From an uncultured Eubacteriales bacterium (lineage in GTDB: Bacteria > Bacillota > Clostridia > Oscillospirales > Acutalibacteraceae): 64,000 nucleotides of DNA. The DNA is taken from positions 164,644 through 228,643 of the forward strand of contig CAKTFN010000004.1 of the NCBI GenBank assembly GCA_934561055.1. The letters run 5' to 3'. A program made the translations under genes and the position numbers. The notes under the pieces are model-generated. The model had not been told where the DNA came from and searched no databases. It saw only the letters and a program-made list of their open reading frames with translations. Shown here piece after piece: positions 1 through 7,320 of the stretch; the stretch's first letter is position 1, and every line of letters starts with the position of its first letter.

Positions 1-60
1 AGAATCCGAGAACAAAAGATTTTCTTTCAAAGGTTATTGTTTGATTTTTTTGCTTTTTGA

Positions 61-96
61 AAAAGTTGCCGTGAATTTTGTCCGGCAACTTTTTTA
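61..96 (+). terminator. Rho-independent terminator of an upstream gene
   Basis: An 11-base arm (AAAAGTTGCCG) pairs with CGGCAACTTTTTT across an 11-base loop and ends in a T run. It would end a gene lying left of the window. Confidence 0.8.
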
Positions 97-151
97 TTAT
101 TAAGCTTAAAAATAAGCTTAAAAAATTTGTCAAAAAATGTCGGATAAAAAG

Positions 152-179
152 TAGACAACCGAAAAAAATGTGCTATAAT
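152..179 (+). promoter_or_regulatory. SigA-type promoter for the Trp-rich membrane protein
   Basis: TAGACA (152-157), a 16-bp spacer and a perfect TATAAT (174-179). It lies about 65 bases before the start codon of the next gene. Confidence 0.65.
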
Positions 180-244
180 ATCTTCAGTAACTTCCTGCTT
201 TACGGAGGCTGCGAAAAAACTATTCTCGATTGGAGAGTGTATTT

Positions 245-1288
245 ATGTTCTTTCAAGTCTACGGACAGACTGCCGGCTATCAGCTGCTCGGCTGGCTGTT
301 AGTGTTTGCGGGACTTATTCTCGCAAATGAGTTCGCACGCCGCACAAAATTCGGCGGAATTGTTTGTTTTATTGCAATCCCGGTTGCTTTGAGCGCATAC
401 TTTGTCGCAATTTATATCGGGGCGGCAAACGGTGCCGAATGGGCGCTCAACAATGATACCTATGTTCATATGAACAGTTGGTTCCATTACGCAAAGCTTT
501 ATGCCGCAACGATCGGATGCATCGGCTTCATGATCATCAAGTACGGTTGGGGCAAGCTTGGAAAAGCACACTGGTTCAAGTGCTTCCCGTTCCTCATTGT
601 TGCAATTAATATTCTCATTGCCGTTGCTTCGGACTTTGAATCGGCAATCAAGTCCGGTTCCTTGGCCGGTGGCTGGTGGCTTTCATCGGAAGGCGTTTGG
701 CTTTACGGCGGTTGGTGGAACGTCCTCAACGGAGTTGCCGGACTCATCAACATTTTCTGCATGACCGGTTGGTGGGGAATCTATTCGTCGAAGGGTAAAA
801 AGGATATGCTTTGGCCCGACATGATGTGGATTTACATTGTTGCTTACGACGTTTGGAACTTCCAGTATACTTATCTCAATCTTCCGACCCATTCTTGGTA
901 CTGCGGTCTTGCGCTTCTTCTTGCACCCACGGTTGCAAACTTCCTTTGGAACAAAGGCGGCTGGATTCAGAACCGCGCAAACACCCTTGCTCTTTGGTGC
1001 ATGTTCGCTCAGGTTTTCCCGCTCTTCCAGGACAACAGCATTTTCACAACCGTTTCTTCTGTTTACGGCGAAGGCGGAGCGGCGGCCGCAATGGGCGCAA
1101 CAATGCCGACGGTTGCAGAACCGCGTATGCAGGGAATCATTTCGGTTCTTTCAATCGCAGTCAATGCGCTTGCAATCGGTTGGATCATCAAGCGTTCAAT
1201 CGAACAGAAGAAGAACCCGTATACGAACGAAATCTTCACCGATACAAATGACTTCCGACTTGCAATGGCAAGAAAAGAAGCCGAATAA
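245..1288 (+). CDS. Trp-rich polytopic membrane protein (DUF5692-like), function unknown
   Basis: A 347-residue integral membrane protein with about eight hydrophobic segments and very many tryptophans; a GGWW-rich stretch lies near the middle. The last ~35 residues are charged and probably cytoplasmic. I do not recognise a function. It resembles proteins I recall as the DUF5692 family, but that assignment comes from memory of overall character, not from a motif. I chose ATG 245 because GGAGAG sits 7-8 bases before it; a TTG 15 bases upstream has no suitable SD. It is a single-gene unit with its own promoter and terminator, so context gives no clue to a partner. No signal peptidase site is apparent, and the first segment acts as a membrane anchor. 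Confidence 0.85.
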   Translation: MFFQVYGQTAGYQLLGWLLVFAGLILANEFARRTKFGGIVCFIAIPVALSAYFVAIYIGAANGAEWALNNDTYVHMNSWFHYAKLYAATIGCIGFMIIKYGWGKLGKAHWFKCFPFLIVAINILIAVASDFESAIKSGSLAGGWWLSSEGVWLYGGWWNVLNGVAGLINIFCMTGWWGIYSSKGKKDMLWPDMMWIYIVAYDVWNFQYTYLNLPTHSWYCGLALLLAPTVANFLWNKGGWIQNRANTLALWCMFAQVFPLFQDNSIFTTVSSVYGEGGAAAAMGATMPTVAEPRMQGIISVLSIAVNALAIGWIIKRSIEQKKNPYTNEIFTDTNDFRLAMARKEAE

Positions 1289-1308
1289 GATTTTTGAAAA
1301 AACAGAGT

Positions 1309-1341
1309 ATGCCGCAATCAGACCGATTGCGGCATCTTTTT
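1309..1341 (+). terminator. Rho-independent terminator
   Basis: GCCGCAATC pairs with GATTGCGGC and is followed by a T-rich tail. It begins about 20 bases after the stop codon of the membrane protein. Confidence 0.85.
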
Positions 1342-1349
1342 GTCTTTGA

Positions 1350-1484
1350 AAGGTACTTTGGGCAGGTTCTTTAACCGCATGGGTTTCTTCTTGGATTTAT
1401 ACTATGCCGGCGGAACGGTCGGCCGTAAATTTAAATATAAAACGTGCGGTTGAAGAACCGCTCAAGCAGTAGCCCCAAAAGTAC
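1350..1484 (-). repeat. Short degenerate copy of the dispersed intergenic repeat
   Basis: A ~135-bp stretch with imperfect terminal inverted repeats: GGTACTTTGGGCAGGTTC at the left, and TGCGGTTGAAGAACC followed by CCCCAAAAGTAC at the right. Read on the minus strand it resembles 63440-63530, with matching landmarks: an ACTGCT box, AACCGCACGTTT, then a CCG-rich block. It is a miniature member of the family at 57061-58375. There is no coding potential. Confidence 0.6.
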
Positions 1485-1507
1485 AAAATAAAAATTGAAG
1501 TCTTATA

Positions 1508-1548
1508 AAAACAACCGCAACAGCCTCTTTAAGACCGTTGCGGTTTTG
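1508..1548 (-). terminator. Terminator of murD-uppP
   Basis: AACCGCAAC (1513-1521) pairs with GTTGCGGTT (1537-1545). On the minus strand the hairpin is followed by TTTT and lies about 25 bases after the uppP stop. Confidence 0.75.
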
Positions 1549-1569
1549 TAATATTGTATGTTTTATAAT

Positions 1570-2403
1570 TTATTTTGCAAATGCAAAGTAAATTATAACG
1601 ATAATTCCGAGGGCAATTCGGTACCAACCGAAAACTTTGAAATCGTGCTTTTTGATGTAGCTCATGAGGAACTTGATTACGAAAAGCGAAACCGCAAAGG
1701 CCGTTACGCAGCCGACAAGCAAAATTGCAAATTCGCTGCCGGTGAAGGCAAATCCGAAGTCTATCAGCTTTATAAAGCTGAGACCGAACATTACCGGAAC
1801 CGCAAGGAAGAACGTGAATTCCGCCGCGGCGGTTCTTGAAACGCCGATGATGAGCGCACCGATGATTGTTGCTCCCGAACGTGACGTTCCGGGGATGATT
1901 GAAAGAACCTGAAAAAGGCCGATTAAAAGAGCCGTTTTGTAATCAATGTCCGAAAGCCGGCGAACAGTCGGCTTTCTTGTTTTGTTCCATTTTTCAACAA
2001 GAATGAACGCAACGCCGTATAAAATAAGAGCGGCGGCGATTACAAACGGAGTTTCAAGATGTGCGCTGATGAAGTTGTCAAAAAGGAGAGTTGCAATTGC
2101 ACCGGGAATGCACGCAACAACAACTTTGAACCAAACCGAAAAAACTTTTTTGCGAACAATGATTGTCTTTTTGTCTTCGCCGAGCCTGAAAGGCCACATC
2201 TTTTTCCAAAACAAGAGAACAACGGCAAGAATCGCACCGAGCTGAATGACGACGAAAAACATATCTTTGAATTCTTGACTTGCGTCAATCTGTAAAAATT
2301 CGTCAACCAAAAGCATATGACCGGTGCTGCTTATCGGAAGCCATTCGGTTACGCCTTCAACAATGCCGAGAAAAATAACTTTCAAAAATTCAAGAATTTT
2401 CAA
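1570..2403 (-). CDS. uppP: Undecaprenyl-diphosphatase UppP (BacA)
   Basis: Integral membrane phosphatase that recycles undecaprenyl pyrophosphate to undecaprenyl phosphate, the lipid carrier for peptidoglycan and other wall polymers. The 277-residue length is normal for the family. The N-terminal signature VEGVTEWLPISSTGH and the internal PGTSRSGAT loop, the two conserved active-site regions, are both intact. About eight hydrophobic segments follow. The start is TTG 2403, preceded by GGAGGA at ideal spacing; no ATG competes. It lies 14 bases after murD and is surely cotranscribed, pairing a cytoplasmic and a lipid-carrier step of wall synthesis. Confidence 0.95.
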   Translation of the reverse strand: MKILEFLKVIFLGIVEGVTEWLPISSTGHMLLVDEFLQIDASQEFKDMFFVVIQLGAILAVVLLFWKKMWPFRLGEDKKTIIVRKKVFSVWFKVVVACIPGAIATLLFDNFISAHLETPFVIAAALILYGVAFILVEKWNKTRKPTVRRLSDIDYKTALLIGLFQVLSIIPGTSRSGATIIGALIIGVSRTAAAEFTFFLAVPVMFGLSFIKLIDFGFAFTGSEFAILLVGCVTAFAVSLFVIKFLMSYIKKHDFKVFGWYRIALGIIVIIYFAFAK

Positions 2404-2417
2404 GCTTTATCCTCCGT

Positions 2418-3761
2418 TCAAAGGGCTTTGACAAGCTCTTTAAAAATTTCGCCGCGCTGCTGATAGCACTTGAACATTCCCCAGGAAGCGCAGGCGGGGG
2501 AGAGGAGAACATAGTCGCCTTCCTTTGCGTTTTCGGCGCAAAGCTTAACCGCTTCTTCCATGTTTTCGGCAAAAACATAATCTTTGAAGCCGATTTTATC
2601 ACAGGTTTCGGCAATCTTCTCTCTCGTCTGGCCGAGAAGGACAAGGAGTTTGACTTTTCCCGGAAAACGGCTGACCCATTCGGTGAAGTCGCTTTTTTTG
2701 TCATATCCTCCGCCGATGAGAAGAGTCGGTCCCGGCATTGCGTCAATCGCTTTGATTGCGGCGTCGGTATTCGTTCCTTTTGAGTCGTTGTAATATGTCA
2801 CGCCGTTTTTCTTGCAGACATATTCGATTCTGTGTTCAACGGCAACAAAGCGTTTTGTGACTTTTCTGATGATGTCGAGCGGAACGCCGAGGCAGTATGT
2901 CATTGCAACGGCGGCCATGATGTTTTCAAAATTGTGGGTTCCGACGAGAGTGACCTCATCCGTGCGGCAAACAACTTCGTTTTTTCCGCCGATTGTCAGA
3001 ACAAAATCTTTTCCGTCAAGATAAATTCCGTTTTCGATTTTGTGCTTGCTGCTGAAGAAAATTACATTGCAGGAAAGCTCTTTTGCGTGTTCACGGAGAT
3101 AGTTGTCTTCAAAGTTCAAAACGCAGTAATCGTTTTTGTCCTGATTTTTTGCGATTGAAAGTTTGAGCGCCGAGTAATTTTCCATTGTTTTGTGGCGGTC
3201 AAGATGATCGGGAGTAATATTGAGTACCGCGGAAACACGGGGCTTCACGGTGCGCATCGTTTCAAGTTGGAACGAGCTGATTTCTGCAACGGTGCAACCG
3301 TTCGGAACCGAAGAAAGCGCAAGGCCGGTATACGGAATTTCAATGTTACCGACGAGAAGCGTGTTTTCGTTCCATTCTTTTACGATTTCATAAACGAGGG
3401 AAGTTGTTGTTGTTTTTCCGTTCGTTCCGGTGATTGCAACAACTTGACCTTTGTCAAAGCGATAGGCGAGTTCAATTTCACTCCAAACGGGAATTTTTGC
3501 CGCCGCAACCGCTTTCATGATTTCGGTTTCGAGCGAAACTCCGGGACTTACAACGCAAACATCAAAATTCTTAAGATCTTCCGGGCTCGCCGAACCGATT
3601 ATGAACGGAATTTCGGCTTTGATTTTTTCGCAGAAAGCGTTCTTGTCAAACTTTTCGTTTCCGTCAAAGACAGTGACCTCCTTTTTAAGGTCAAGCAGCA
3701 TCTTTGCCGCCGCAACGCCGCTCCTTCCGCCGCCTACGACGAGAAAACGTTGTTCGTTCAT
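2418..3761 (-). CDS. murD: UDP-N-acetylmuramoylalanine--D-glutamate ligase MurD
   Basis: Cytoplasmic ATP-dependent Mur ligase that adds D-glutamate to UDP-MurNAc-L-alanine. The protein has about 447 residues in three domains: an N-terminal Rossmann part (VVGGGRSG near residue 10), a central ATPase domain with the P-loop GTNGKTTTT and the downstream HLDRH motif, and a C-terminal domain containing NDSKGTNTDA. I start at ATG 3761, with GGAG eight bases upstream; a GTG three codons earlier would overlap the SD. It is the first gene of a two-gene unit with uppP and has its own promoter. No other mur genes are adjacent. Confidence 0.96.
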   Translation of the reverse strand: MNEQRFLVVGGGRSGVAAAKMLLDLKKEVTVFDGNEKFDKNAFCEKIKAEIPFIIGSASPEDLKNFDVCVVSPGVSLETEIMKAVAAAKIPVWSEIELAYRFDKGQVVAITGTNGKTTTTSLVYEIVKEWNENTLLVGNIEIPYTGLALSSVPNGCTVAEISSFQLETMRTVKPRVSAVLNITPDHLDRHKTMENYSALKLSIAKNQDKNDYCVLNFEDNYLREHAKELSCNVIFFSSKHKIENGIYLDGKDFVLTIGGKNEVVCRTDEVTLVGTHNFENIMAAVAMTYCLGVPLDIIRKVTKRFVAVEHRIEYVCKKNGVTYYNDSKGTNTDAAIKAIDAMPGPTLLIGGGYDKKSDFTEWVSRFPGKVKLLVLLGQTREKIAETCDKIGFKDYVFAENMEEAVKLCAENAKEGDYVLLSPACASWGMFKCYQQRGEIFKELVKAL

Positions 3762-3798
3762 ATATATCACTCCAATAATTTTTATTAATTTTTTCTTT

Positions 3799-3827
3799 AT
3801 TATATCACTTGGTGTGCGCTATTTCAA
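3799..3827 (-). promoter_or_regulatory. Promoter of murD-uppP
   Basis: On the minus strand TTGAAA, a 17-bp spacer and TATAAT, about 40 bases before the murD start. Confidence 0.75.
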
Positions 3828-3889
3828 TAACATTATTGTCATGAGGGCGAAGAAGGCTTATTTTTTGATCAAAGGCACAATGCTGGAAA

Positions 3890-3936
3890 GTAAAAAACTG
3901 GCGGAGAAGAAACAAAATTCGTTTCTTCTCCGCCCG
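3890..3936 (-). terminator. Terminator of the MATE gene
   Basis: GGCGGAGAAGAAAC (3900-3913) pairs perfectly with GTTTCTTCTCCGCC (3921-3934). On the minus strand it is followed by CAGTTTTTT, just past the MATE stop. Confidence 0.85.
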
Positions 3937-3953
3937 GAGACGGAAAACGTTGT

Positions 3954-5285
3954 TTATGCGTAATGGTATTTTTTCCTTTTTGCATAGCAAAGAATCATTG
4001 TAACAATCGTTGCAAGAATTTCAGCCGAAAGCATTGAAAGCCAGATTCCGTTCAAATCGAAGAAAATCGGAAGAATCATGACCGAACCGACCTGAAAAAC
4101 AAGCGTCCGCAGGAAGGAAAGAAGGGCGGAAATTCCTCCGTTTCCGAGTGCGGTGAAAAGGGAGGAGCCGAAAATTCCGAAGCCGGTGAAAACGAAGGAG
4201 AGCGAAAAGAGATGAAAAGCCTTTGTCGTCATTTCGCAAAGAGCCTCGTCATATCCGACGTAAAGCCTTGAAACCCACGGAGCAAGAGTCTCCGCAAGAA
4301 CTGTCATTGTTACGCCGAAAACGGCCATCAGCAAAAGACTCTTTTTAAAAATATTTTGAAGTTCGCCGTAATTTTTCGCTCCGTGATTGAAGCCGATAAT
4401 CGGTGCCGTTCCGATTGCGTATCCGATGAAAATCGCAATATAAATGAAACAAACATACATCATGACGCCGTAAGCGGAAACGCCGTCTTCGCCGGCAAGG
4501 CGCATAAGCTGTGAATTGAAAACAATTCCGACAACGGAGCTTGAGATATTGCTGACAAATTCCGACGAACCGTTGGTGCAGGTTTTTAAAAGAATTTTTC
4601 CGTAGAAGCCGCATTTTGTGAATTTTAAAAGACTTGAATTTTTTCGTGAAAAGTATATGAGCGGAATGACTGCACCGACAAGCTGACTTGCCGCCGTTGC
4701 AATTGCCGCACCGGCTACGCCCCATTTGAGAAGTCCGACGGCAACCGCGTCAAGAACTATGTTCGTGCAGCCCGCAATGAGGGTGACAACGAATCCGAGC
4801 TTCGGCTTTTCCGCCGTTGTGAAGAATGCCTGAAAAAGGTTTTGAAGCATATAAGCCGGAACGGCGAGCATGATGATTCTTGAATAAAGAACGCAGATGT
4901 CAAACATATCGTTGCTTGCGCCGAGAAGGCGGGTTACGAACGGAATTGAAAGTTCGCCGAGAACGGCGATGACAACGCCGCTTATTGCCGTGACAAGAAC
5001 AAGAAACGAAAAATACATGTTCGCTTTTTCGTTGTCTCCTTCGCCGAGAGTCTGCGAAACGATTGCGGTTCCGCCGGTTCCGATCATGAAACCGACCGCA
5101 CCGAGAATCATCAAAAACGGCATTATGAAATTGACTGCGGCGAAGGCGGTTTTTCCGACAAAGTTTGAAATAAAAAATCCGTCAACAACGCCGTAAATCG
5201 AGGTGAAAAGCATCATCAGTATCGTCGGAAAAATGAAGCGCAGAAGTTTGTTGTAAGAAAAATGATCCGAAAGTCTGATGCGCAT
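3954..5285 (-). CDS. MATE family efflux transporter
   Basis: Twelve-helix cation-coupled multidrug/toxin exporter of the MATE superfamily, 443 residues, the usual length. The N-terminal part has the typical IYGVVDGFFISNFVG segment of the first helix, and the two six-helix halves have internal similarity (ATAASQLVGA, IGFNHGAKNYGE). I start at ATG 5285 (MRIRLSDHF), with AAGGAC upstream; a 29-codon upstream extension in frame would run through the promoter. It is monocistronic with its own promoter and terminator. The substrate cannot be read from sequence. Confidence 0.92.
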   Translation of the reverse strand: MRIRLSDHFSYNKLLRFIFPTILMMLFTSIYGVVDGFFISNFVGKTAFAAVNFIMPFLMILGAVGFMIGTGGTAIVSQTLGEGDNEKANMYFSFLVLVTAISGVVIAVLGELSIPFVTRLLGASNDMFDICVLYSRIIMLAVPAYMLQNLFQAFFTTAEKPKLGFVVTLIAGCTNIVLDAVAVGLLKWGVAGAAIATAASQLVGAVIPLIYFSRKNSSLLKFTKCGFYGKILLKTCTNGSSEFVSNISSSVVGIVFNSQLMRLAGEDGVSAYGVMMYVCFIYIAIFIGYAIGTAPIIGFNHGAKNYGELQNIFKKSLLLMAVFGVTMTVLAETLAPWVSRLYVGYDEALCEMTTKAFHLFSLSFVFTGFGIFGSSLFTALGNGGISALLSFLRTLVFQVGSVMILPIFFDLNGIWLSMLSAEILATIVTMILCYAKRKKYHYA

Positions 5286-5343
5286 GAAAAACCGTCCTTT
5301 CTGTTTTATATGGTATGTAAAAGTGATACAGCCGCGAATGAAC

Positions 5344-5372
5344 AGTGTAACAGAAAGAAATTTATTTGTCAA
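5344..5372 (-). promoter_or_regulatory. Promoter of the MATE gene
   Basis: On the minus strand TTGACA, a 17-bp spacer and TACACT. The ~55-base leader holds short AT-rich half-repeats that might bind a regulator; none is identified. Confidence 0.75.
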
Positions 5373-5393
5373 GGAATAAATTTGAAAGCTTTT

Positions 5394-5423
5394 GAAAAAA
5401 GAAAGGCCGCCTCAAAAGGCGGC
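5394..5423 (-). terminator. Terminator after the ltaE/GNAT-remnant unit
   Basis: GCCGCC and GGCGGC form a six-pair stem with a six-base loop. On the minus strand the hairpin is followed by CTTTCTTTTTTC. Confidence 0.7.
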
Positions 5424-5553
5424 AAAAATCACGTCGGATAATAATTGATAATCATAAATTTTACGGTTTCTTCACGGTTGTTTGAATAAACGTGAGCCGA
5501 AGACGAGGCAAAGGAGAGAGCGTCGACTCCTTTTTGCTGTCATAAATCAATTT

Positions 5554-5772
5554 TTAAAGCTCCTTCATCTTCCAAATGACGTCCGAATATGTTCCGTCTT
5601 TATACTTCATGTTCTTCGGAGAAGTTCCGTAAATTCCAAAGTCGAACTTTTTATAAAGAGCAACGGCTCTTTTGCTTTTTGCGGAAACTTCAAGAAAAAT
5701 TTGTTCAAGACATTTTTCTTTGAGAACTTTGGGCAAAAGGCGTGTTTCGCAGATTCTCTTTTTGTATTCCAC
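5554..5772 (-). pseudogene. C-terminal remnant of a GNAT acetyltransferase
   Basis: About 72 codons encode only the last half of a GNAT fold: a β4-like FLEVSAKSKRAVALYKKFDF segment (acetyl-CoA/N-A-x-x-LY region) and the terminal YGTSPKNMKYKDGTYSD block. Complete GNATs have about 140-170 residues, and no N-terminal acetyl-CoA P-loop (Q/RxxGxG/A) precedes it; the ltaE stop lies only 20 bases upstream. The apparent GTG start has no convincing SD. I infer a decayed gene, possibly truncated when it was joined to ltaE. Translation as a small protein cannot be excluded. Confidence 0.6.
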
Positions 5773-5792
5773 AGCTTTTTTTCTGTTTTAGA

Positions 5793-6824
5793 TCAGAGCT
5801 TTTTGATTTCGTCAATCAATTTTTCGGCTTCGCCGTCGGCTGTTGCCCAACTTGTGCAAAAGCGGCAGACGGTTCTTTCTCCGATTTTTTCCGAGGTTTC
5901 AAAGGTAAAGTTCATTGAAAGTTTTTTCATTTGTTCGGCGGTGAGAAGGAAGAACTGCTGATTTGTGAAACTTTCGACCCATTCGGGAATGTTCTTTTCT
6001 TGGAAAGCTTTCTTGATCTTCATTGCAAGCTTATCCGCACGCTTTGTTTTTGAAAAGTATTCGCCGCTTTCGAGCATTGCCGAAAATTGAAGTCCGAGGA
6101 GCCAGCCTTTTGCGAGAACGGCGCCGTTTTGCTTCATATATGCTTTGAAACGCCGTTTAAGACCGTTGTTTGTGATTACAACCGCTTCGCCGAAAAGCGC
6201 ACCGCATTTTGTTCCTCCGAGATAGAAAACGTCGCAGAGCTTTGAAAGGTCTTTGAGGGTGACGTCGTTCTTTTCAGAACCGAGCCCGTATCCCATTCTT
6301 GCGCCGTCAACAAAAAGATACATTCCGTATTTACGGCAGACTGCGCTGATTTCGGTCAGCTCGCTCAGTGAATAAAGCGTTCCCTGTTCGGTTGGAAAGG
6401 AGAGATAAACCATTTTCGGTTCGGTAAGATACTCTGCTTCGCCGGATTCATAATATGCTTTTGCGAGAGAGCGAATCTGTTCGGCCGTGATTTTTCCGTT
6501 GGTATTTTCAAGCGGAAGAATTTTGTGCCCCGTGTTTTCGATTGAAGCCGCTTCGTGGCAGTTGATGTGACCCGTGTCTGCGGAAATTACGCTTTGAACG
6601 CTGTTTAGTGCGGCGGAAATTACAACAAAGTTCGCCTGAGTTGCTCCGGGAAAGAACTTCACTTCGGCGCTTTCGTTTCCGACAAGTTTCCGAATGATTC
6701 CAACCGCCTTTTCGCATTGTTCGTCTTCGCCGTATCCGCCGAAAGAAGAAGCATTTGTTTTGTTCAGTGCTTCAAGAACGCAGTCGAGTGCGCCTTTGTT
6801 ATAGTCATTGTTGAATCTGATCAT
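5793..6824 (-). CDS. ltaE: Low-specificity L-threonine aldolase-like PLP enzyme
   Basis: PLP-dependent fold-type-I enzyme that cleaves L-threonine/allo-threonine to glycine and acetaldehyde. Family landmarks are SFGGYGED near the N-terminus, the FPGATQANF phosphate-binding region, HINCHEAASIENTGHK, the DGARMGYGLG aspartate that contacts the cofactor, and YLGGTKCGALFGEAVV with the Schiff-base lysine. At about 343 residues it matches the family. I start at ATG 6824 because CGGAG lies nine bases upstream; further in-frame codons to 6899 run through the promoter. Related β-eliminating lyases share this fold, so the substrate is inferred. It has its own promoter. Confidence 0.9.
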   Translation of the reverse strand: MIRFNNDYNKGALDCVLEALNKTNASSFGGYGEDEQCEKAVGIIRKLVGNESAEVKFFPGATQANFVVISAALNSVQSVISADTGHINCHEAASIENTGHKILPLENTNGKITAEQIRSLAKAYYESGEAEYLTEPKMVYLSFPTEQGTLYSLSELTEISAVCRKYGMYLFVDGARMGYGLGSEKNDVTLKDLSKLCDVFYLGGTKCGALFGEAVVITNNGLKRRFKAYMKQNGAVLAKGWLLGLQFSAMLESGEYFSKTKRADKLAMKIKKAFQEKNIPEWVESFTNQQFFLLTAEQMKKLSMNFTFETSEKIGERTVCRFCTSWATADGEAEKLIDEIKKL

Positions 6825-6870
6825 ATTTAACATCTCCGAAAAACCGCAAAAGCGGAATTCATTTGAAAAC

Positions 6871-6899
6871 ATCATATCATTTTTAAGTCGTATTGTCAA
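6871..6899 (-). promoter_or_regulatory. Promoter of ltaE
   Basis: On the minus strand TTGACA, a 17-bp spacer and TATGAT. Confidence 0.8.
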
Positions 6900-7157
6900 C
6901 GGAAGGATAATTTGAAAAAGTGAGTCGCCGTTCGTTCCTCTTTTTCCGCCGTCGGTTCCTTTTCGGTTGAAATCCGAAGAATTTTGTGATAAAGTTTACT
7001 CATTGGTTTTTTGAAAACCGAACACACACCCAAGAGACGCACTCGGAATTTGTTTTGAAAAAAATGCCGAAAACAAACAAAAGCATTTTAGACAAAATTT
7101 CTTCCGGGTGCGGTTCTTTTTTTGAAAAGCGTTTTTCTTTTTGTTTGCGCGGCGGTG
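6900..7157. other. Intergenic stretch without recognised feature
   Basis: Divergent spacer between the ltaE and pyr promoters. It is low-complexity and T-rich; I see no gene, RNA or clear hairpin. Confidence 0.6.
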
Positions 7158-7186
7158 TTGACAAAGCGGAAAGCGTATGGTATACT
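7158..7186 (+). promoter_or_regulatory. Promoter of the pyr operon
   Basis: Perfect TTGACA (7158-7163), a 17-bp spacer and TATACT (7181-7186). Transcription should begin near 7193, just before the PyrR-binding hairpin. Confidence 0.88.
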
Positions 7187-7195
7187 TATCAAAAC

Positions 7196-7308
7196 TTCTT
7201 TTAATACGGTCCCGTGAGGCCGCCAAAGATGAAATATGCTTCTTTTCGGTTTTGTTTTTGAACCGAGTTTTTTCATGCTGTTTTCTTTGGCGGAAAGCGG
7301 CTTTTTTG
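7196..7308 (+). promoter_or_regulatory. PyrR-regulated transcription attenuator of the pyr operon
   Basis: Three mutually exclusive hairpins are visible. (1) The anti-antiterminator has upper element CGGUCCCGUGAGGCCG (7207-7222), the PyrR-binding loop pattern UCCNGNGAGG, and lower stem TTCTTT/AAAGATGAA. (2) The antiterminator pairs CCGCCAAAGA (7220-7229) with TCTTTGGCGG (7284-7293), ten perfect pairs, using the 3' side of hairpin 1 and the 5' side of hairpin 3. (3) The terminator is at 7277-7308. By the Bacillus model, UMP/UTP-bound PyrR stabilises hairpin 1 and lets the terminator form. No pyrR gene lies in the window. Confidence 0.9.
7277..7308 (+). terminator. Attenuator terminator of the pyr leader
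   Basis: GCTGTTTTC (7277-7285) pairs with GAAAGCGGC (7293-7301) with two G-U pairs and a seven-base loop, followed by TTTTTT. It ends 13 bases before the pyrC start. Confidence 0.82.
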
Positions 7309-7320
7309 TTGGGTGAAATT

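Noticed and set aside
5554..5772. Complete small acetyltransferase
   Set aside because: The acetyl-CoA-binding half is missing, and the preceding stop of ltaE leaves no room for it.
5482..5961. 159-codon plus-strand open frame over the GNAT remnant and ltaE end
   Set aside because: It lies antisense to recognisable coding sequence and shows no motif or SD.
7177..7320. N-terminal extension of PyrC
   Set aside because: The frame stays open upstream but this is the attenuator leader; the family alignment and SD support a start at 7321/7324.
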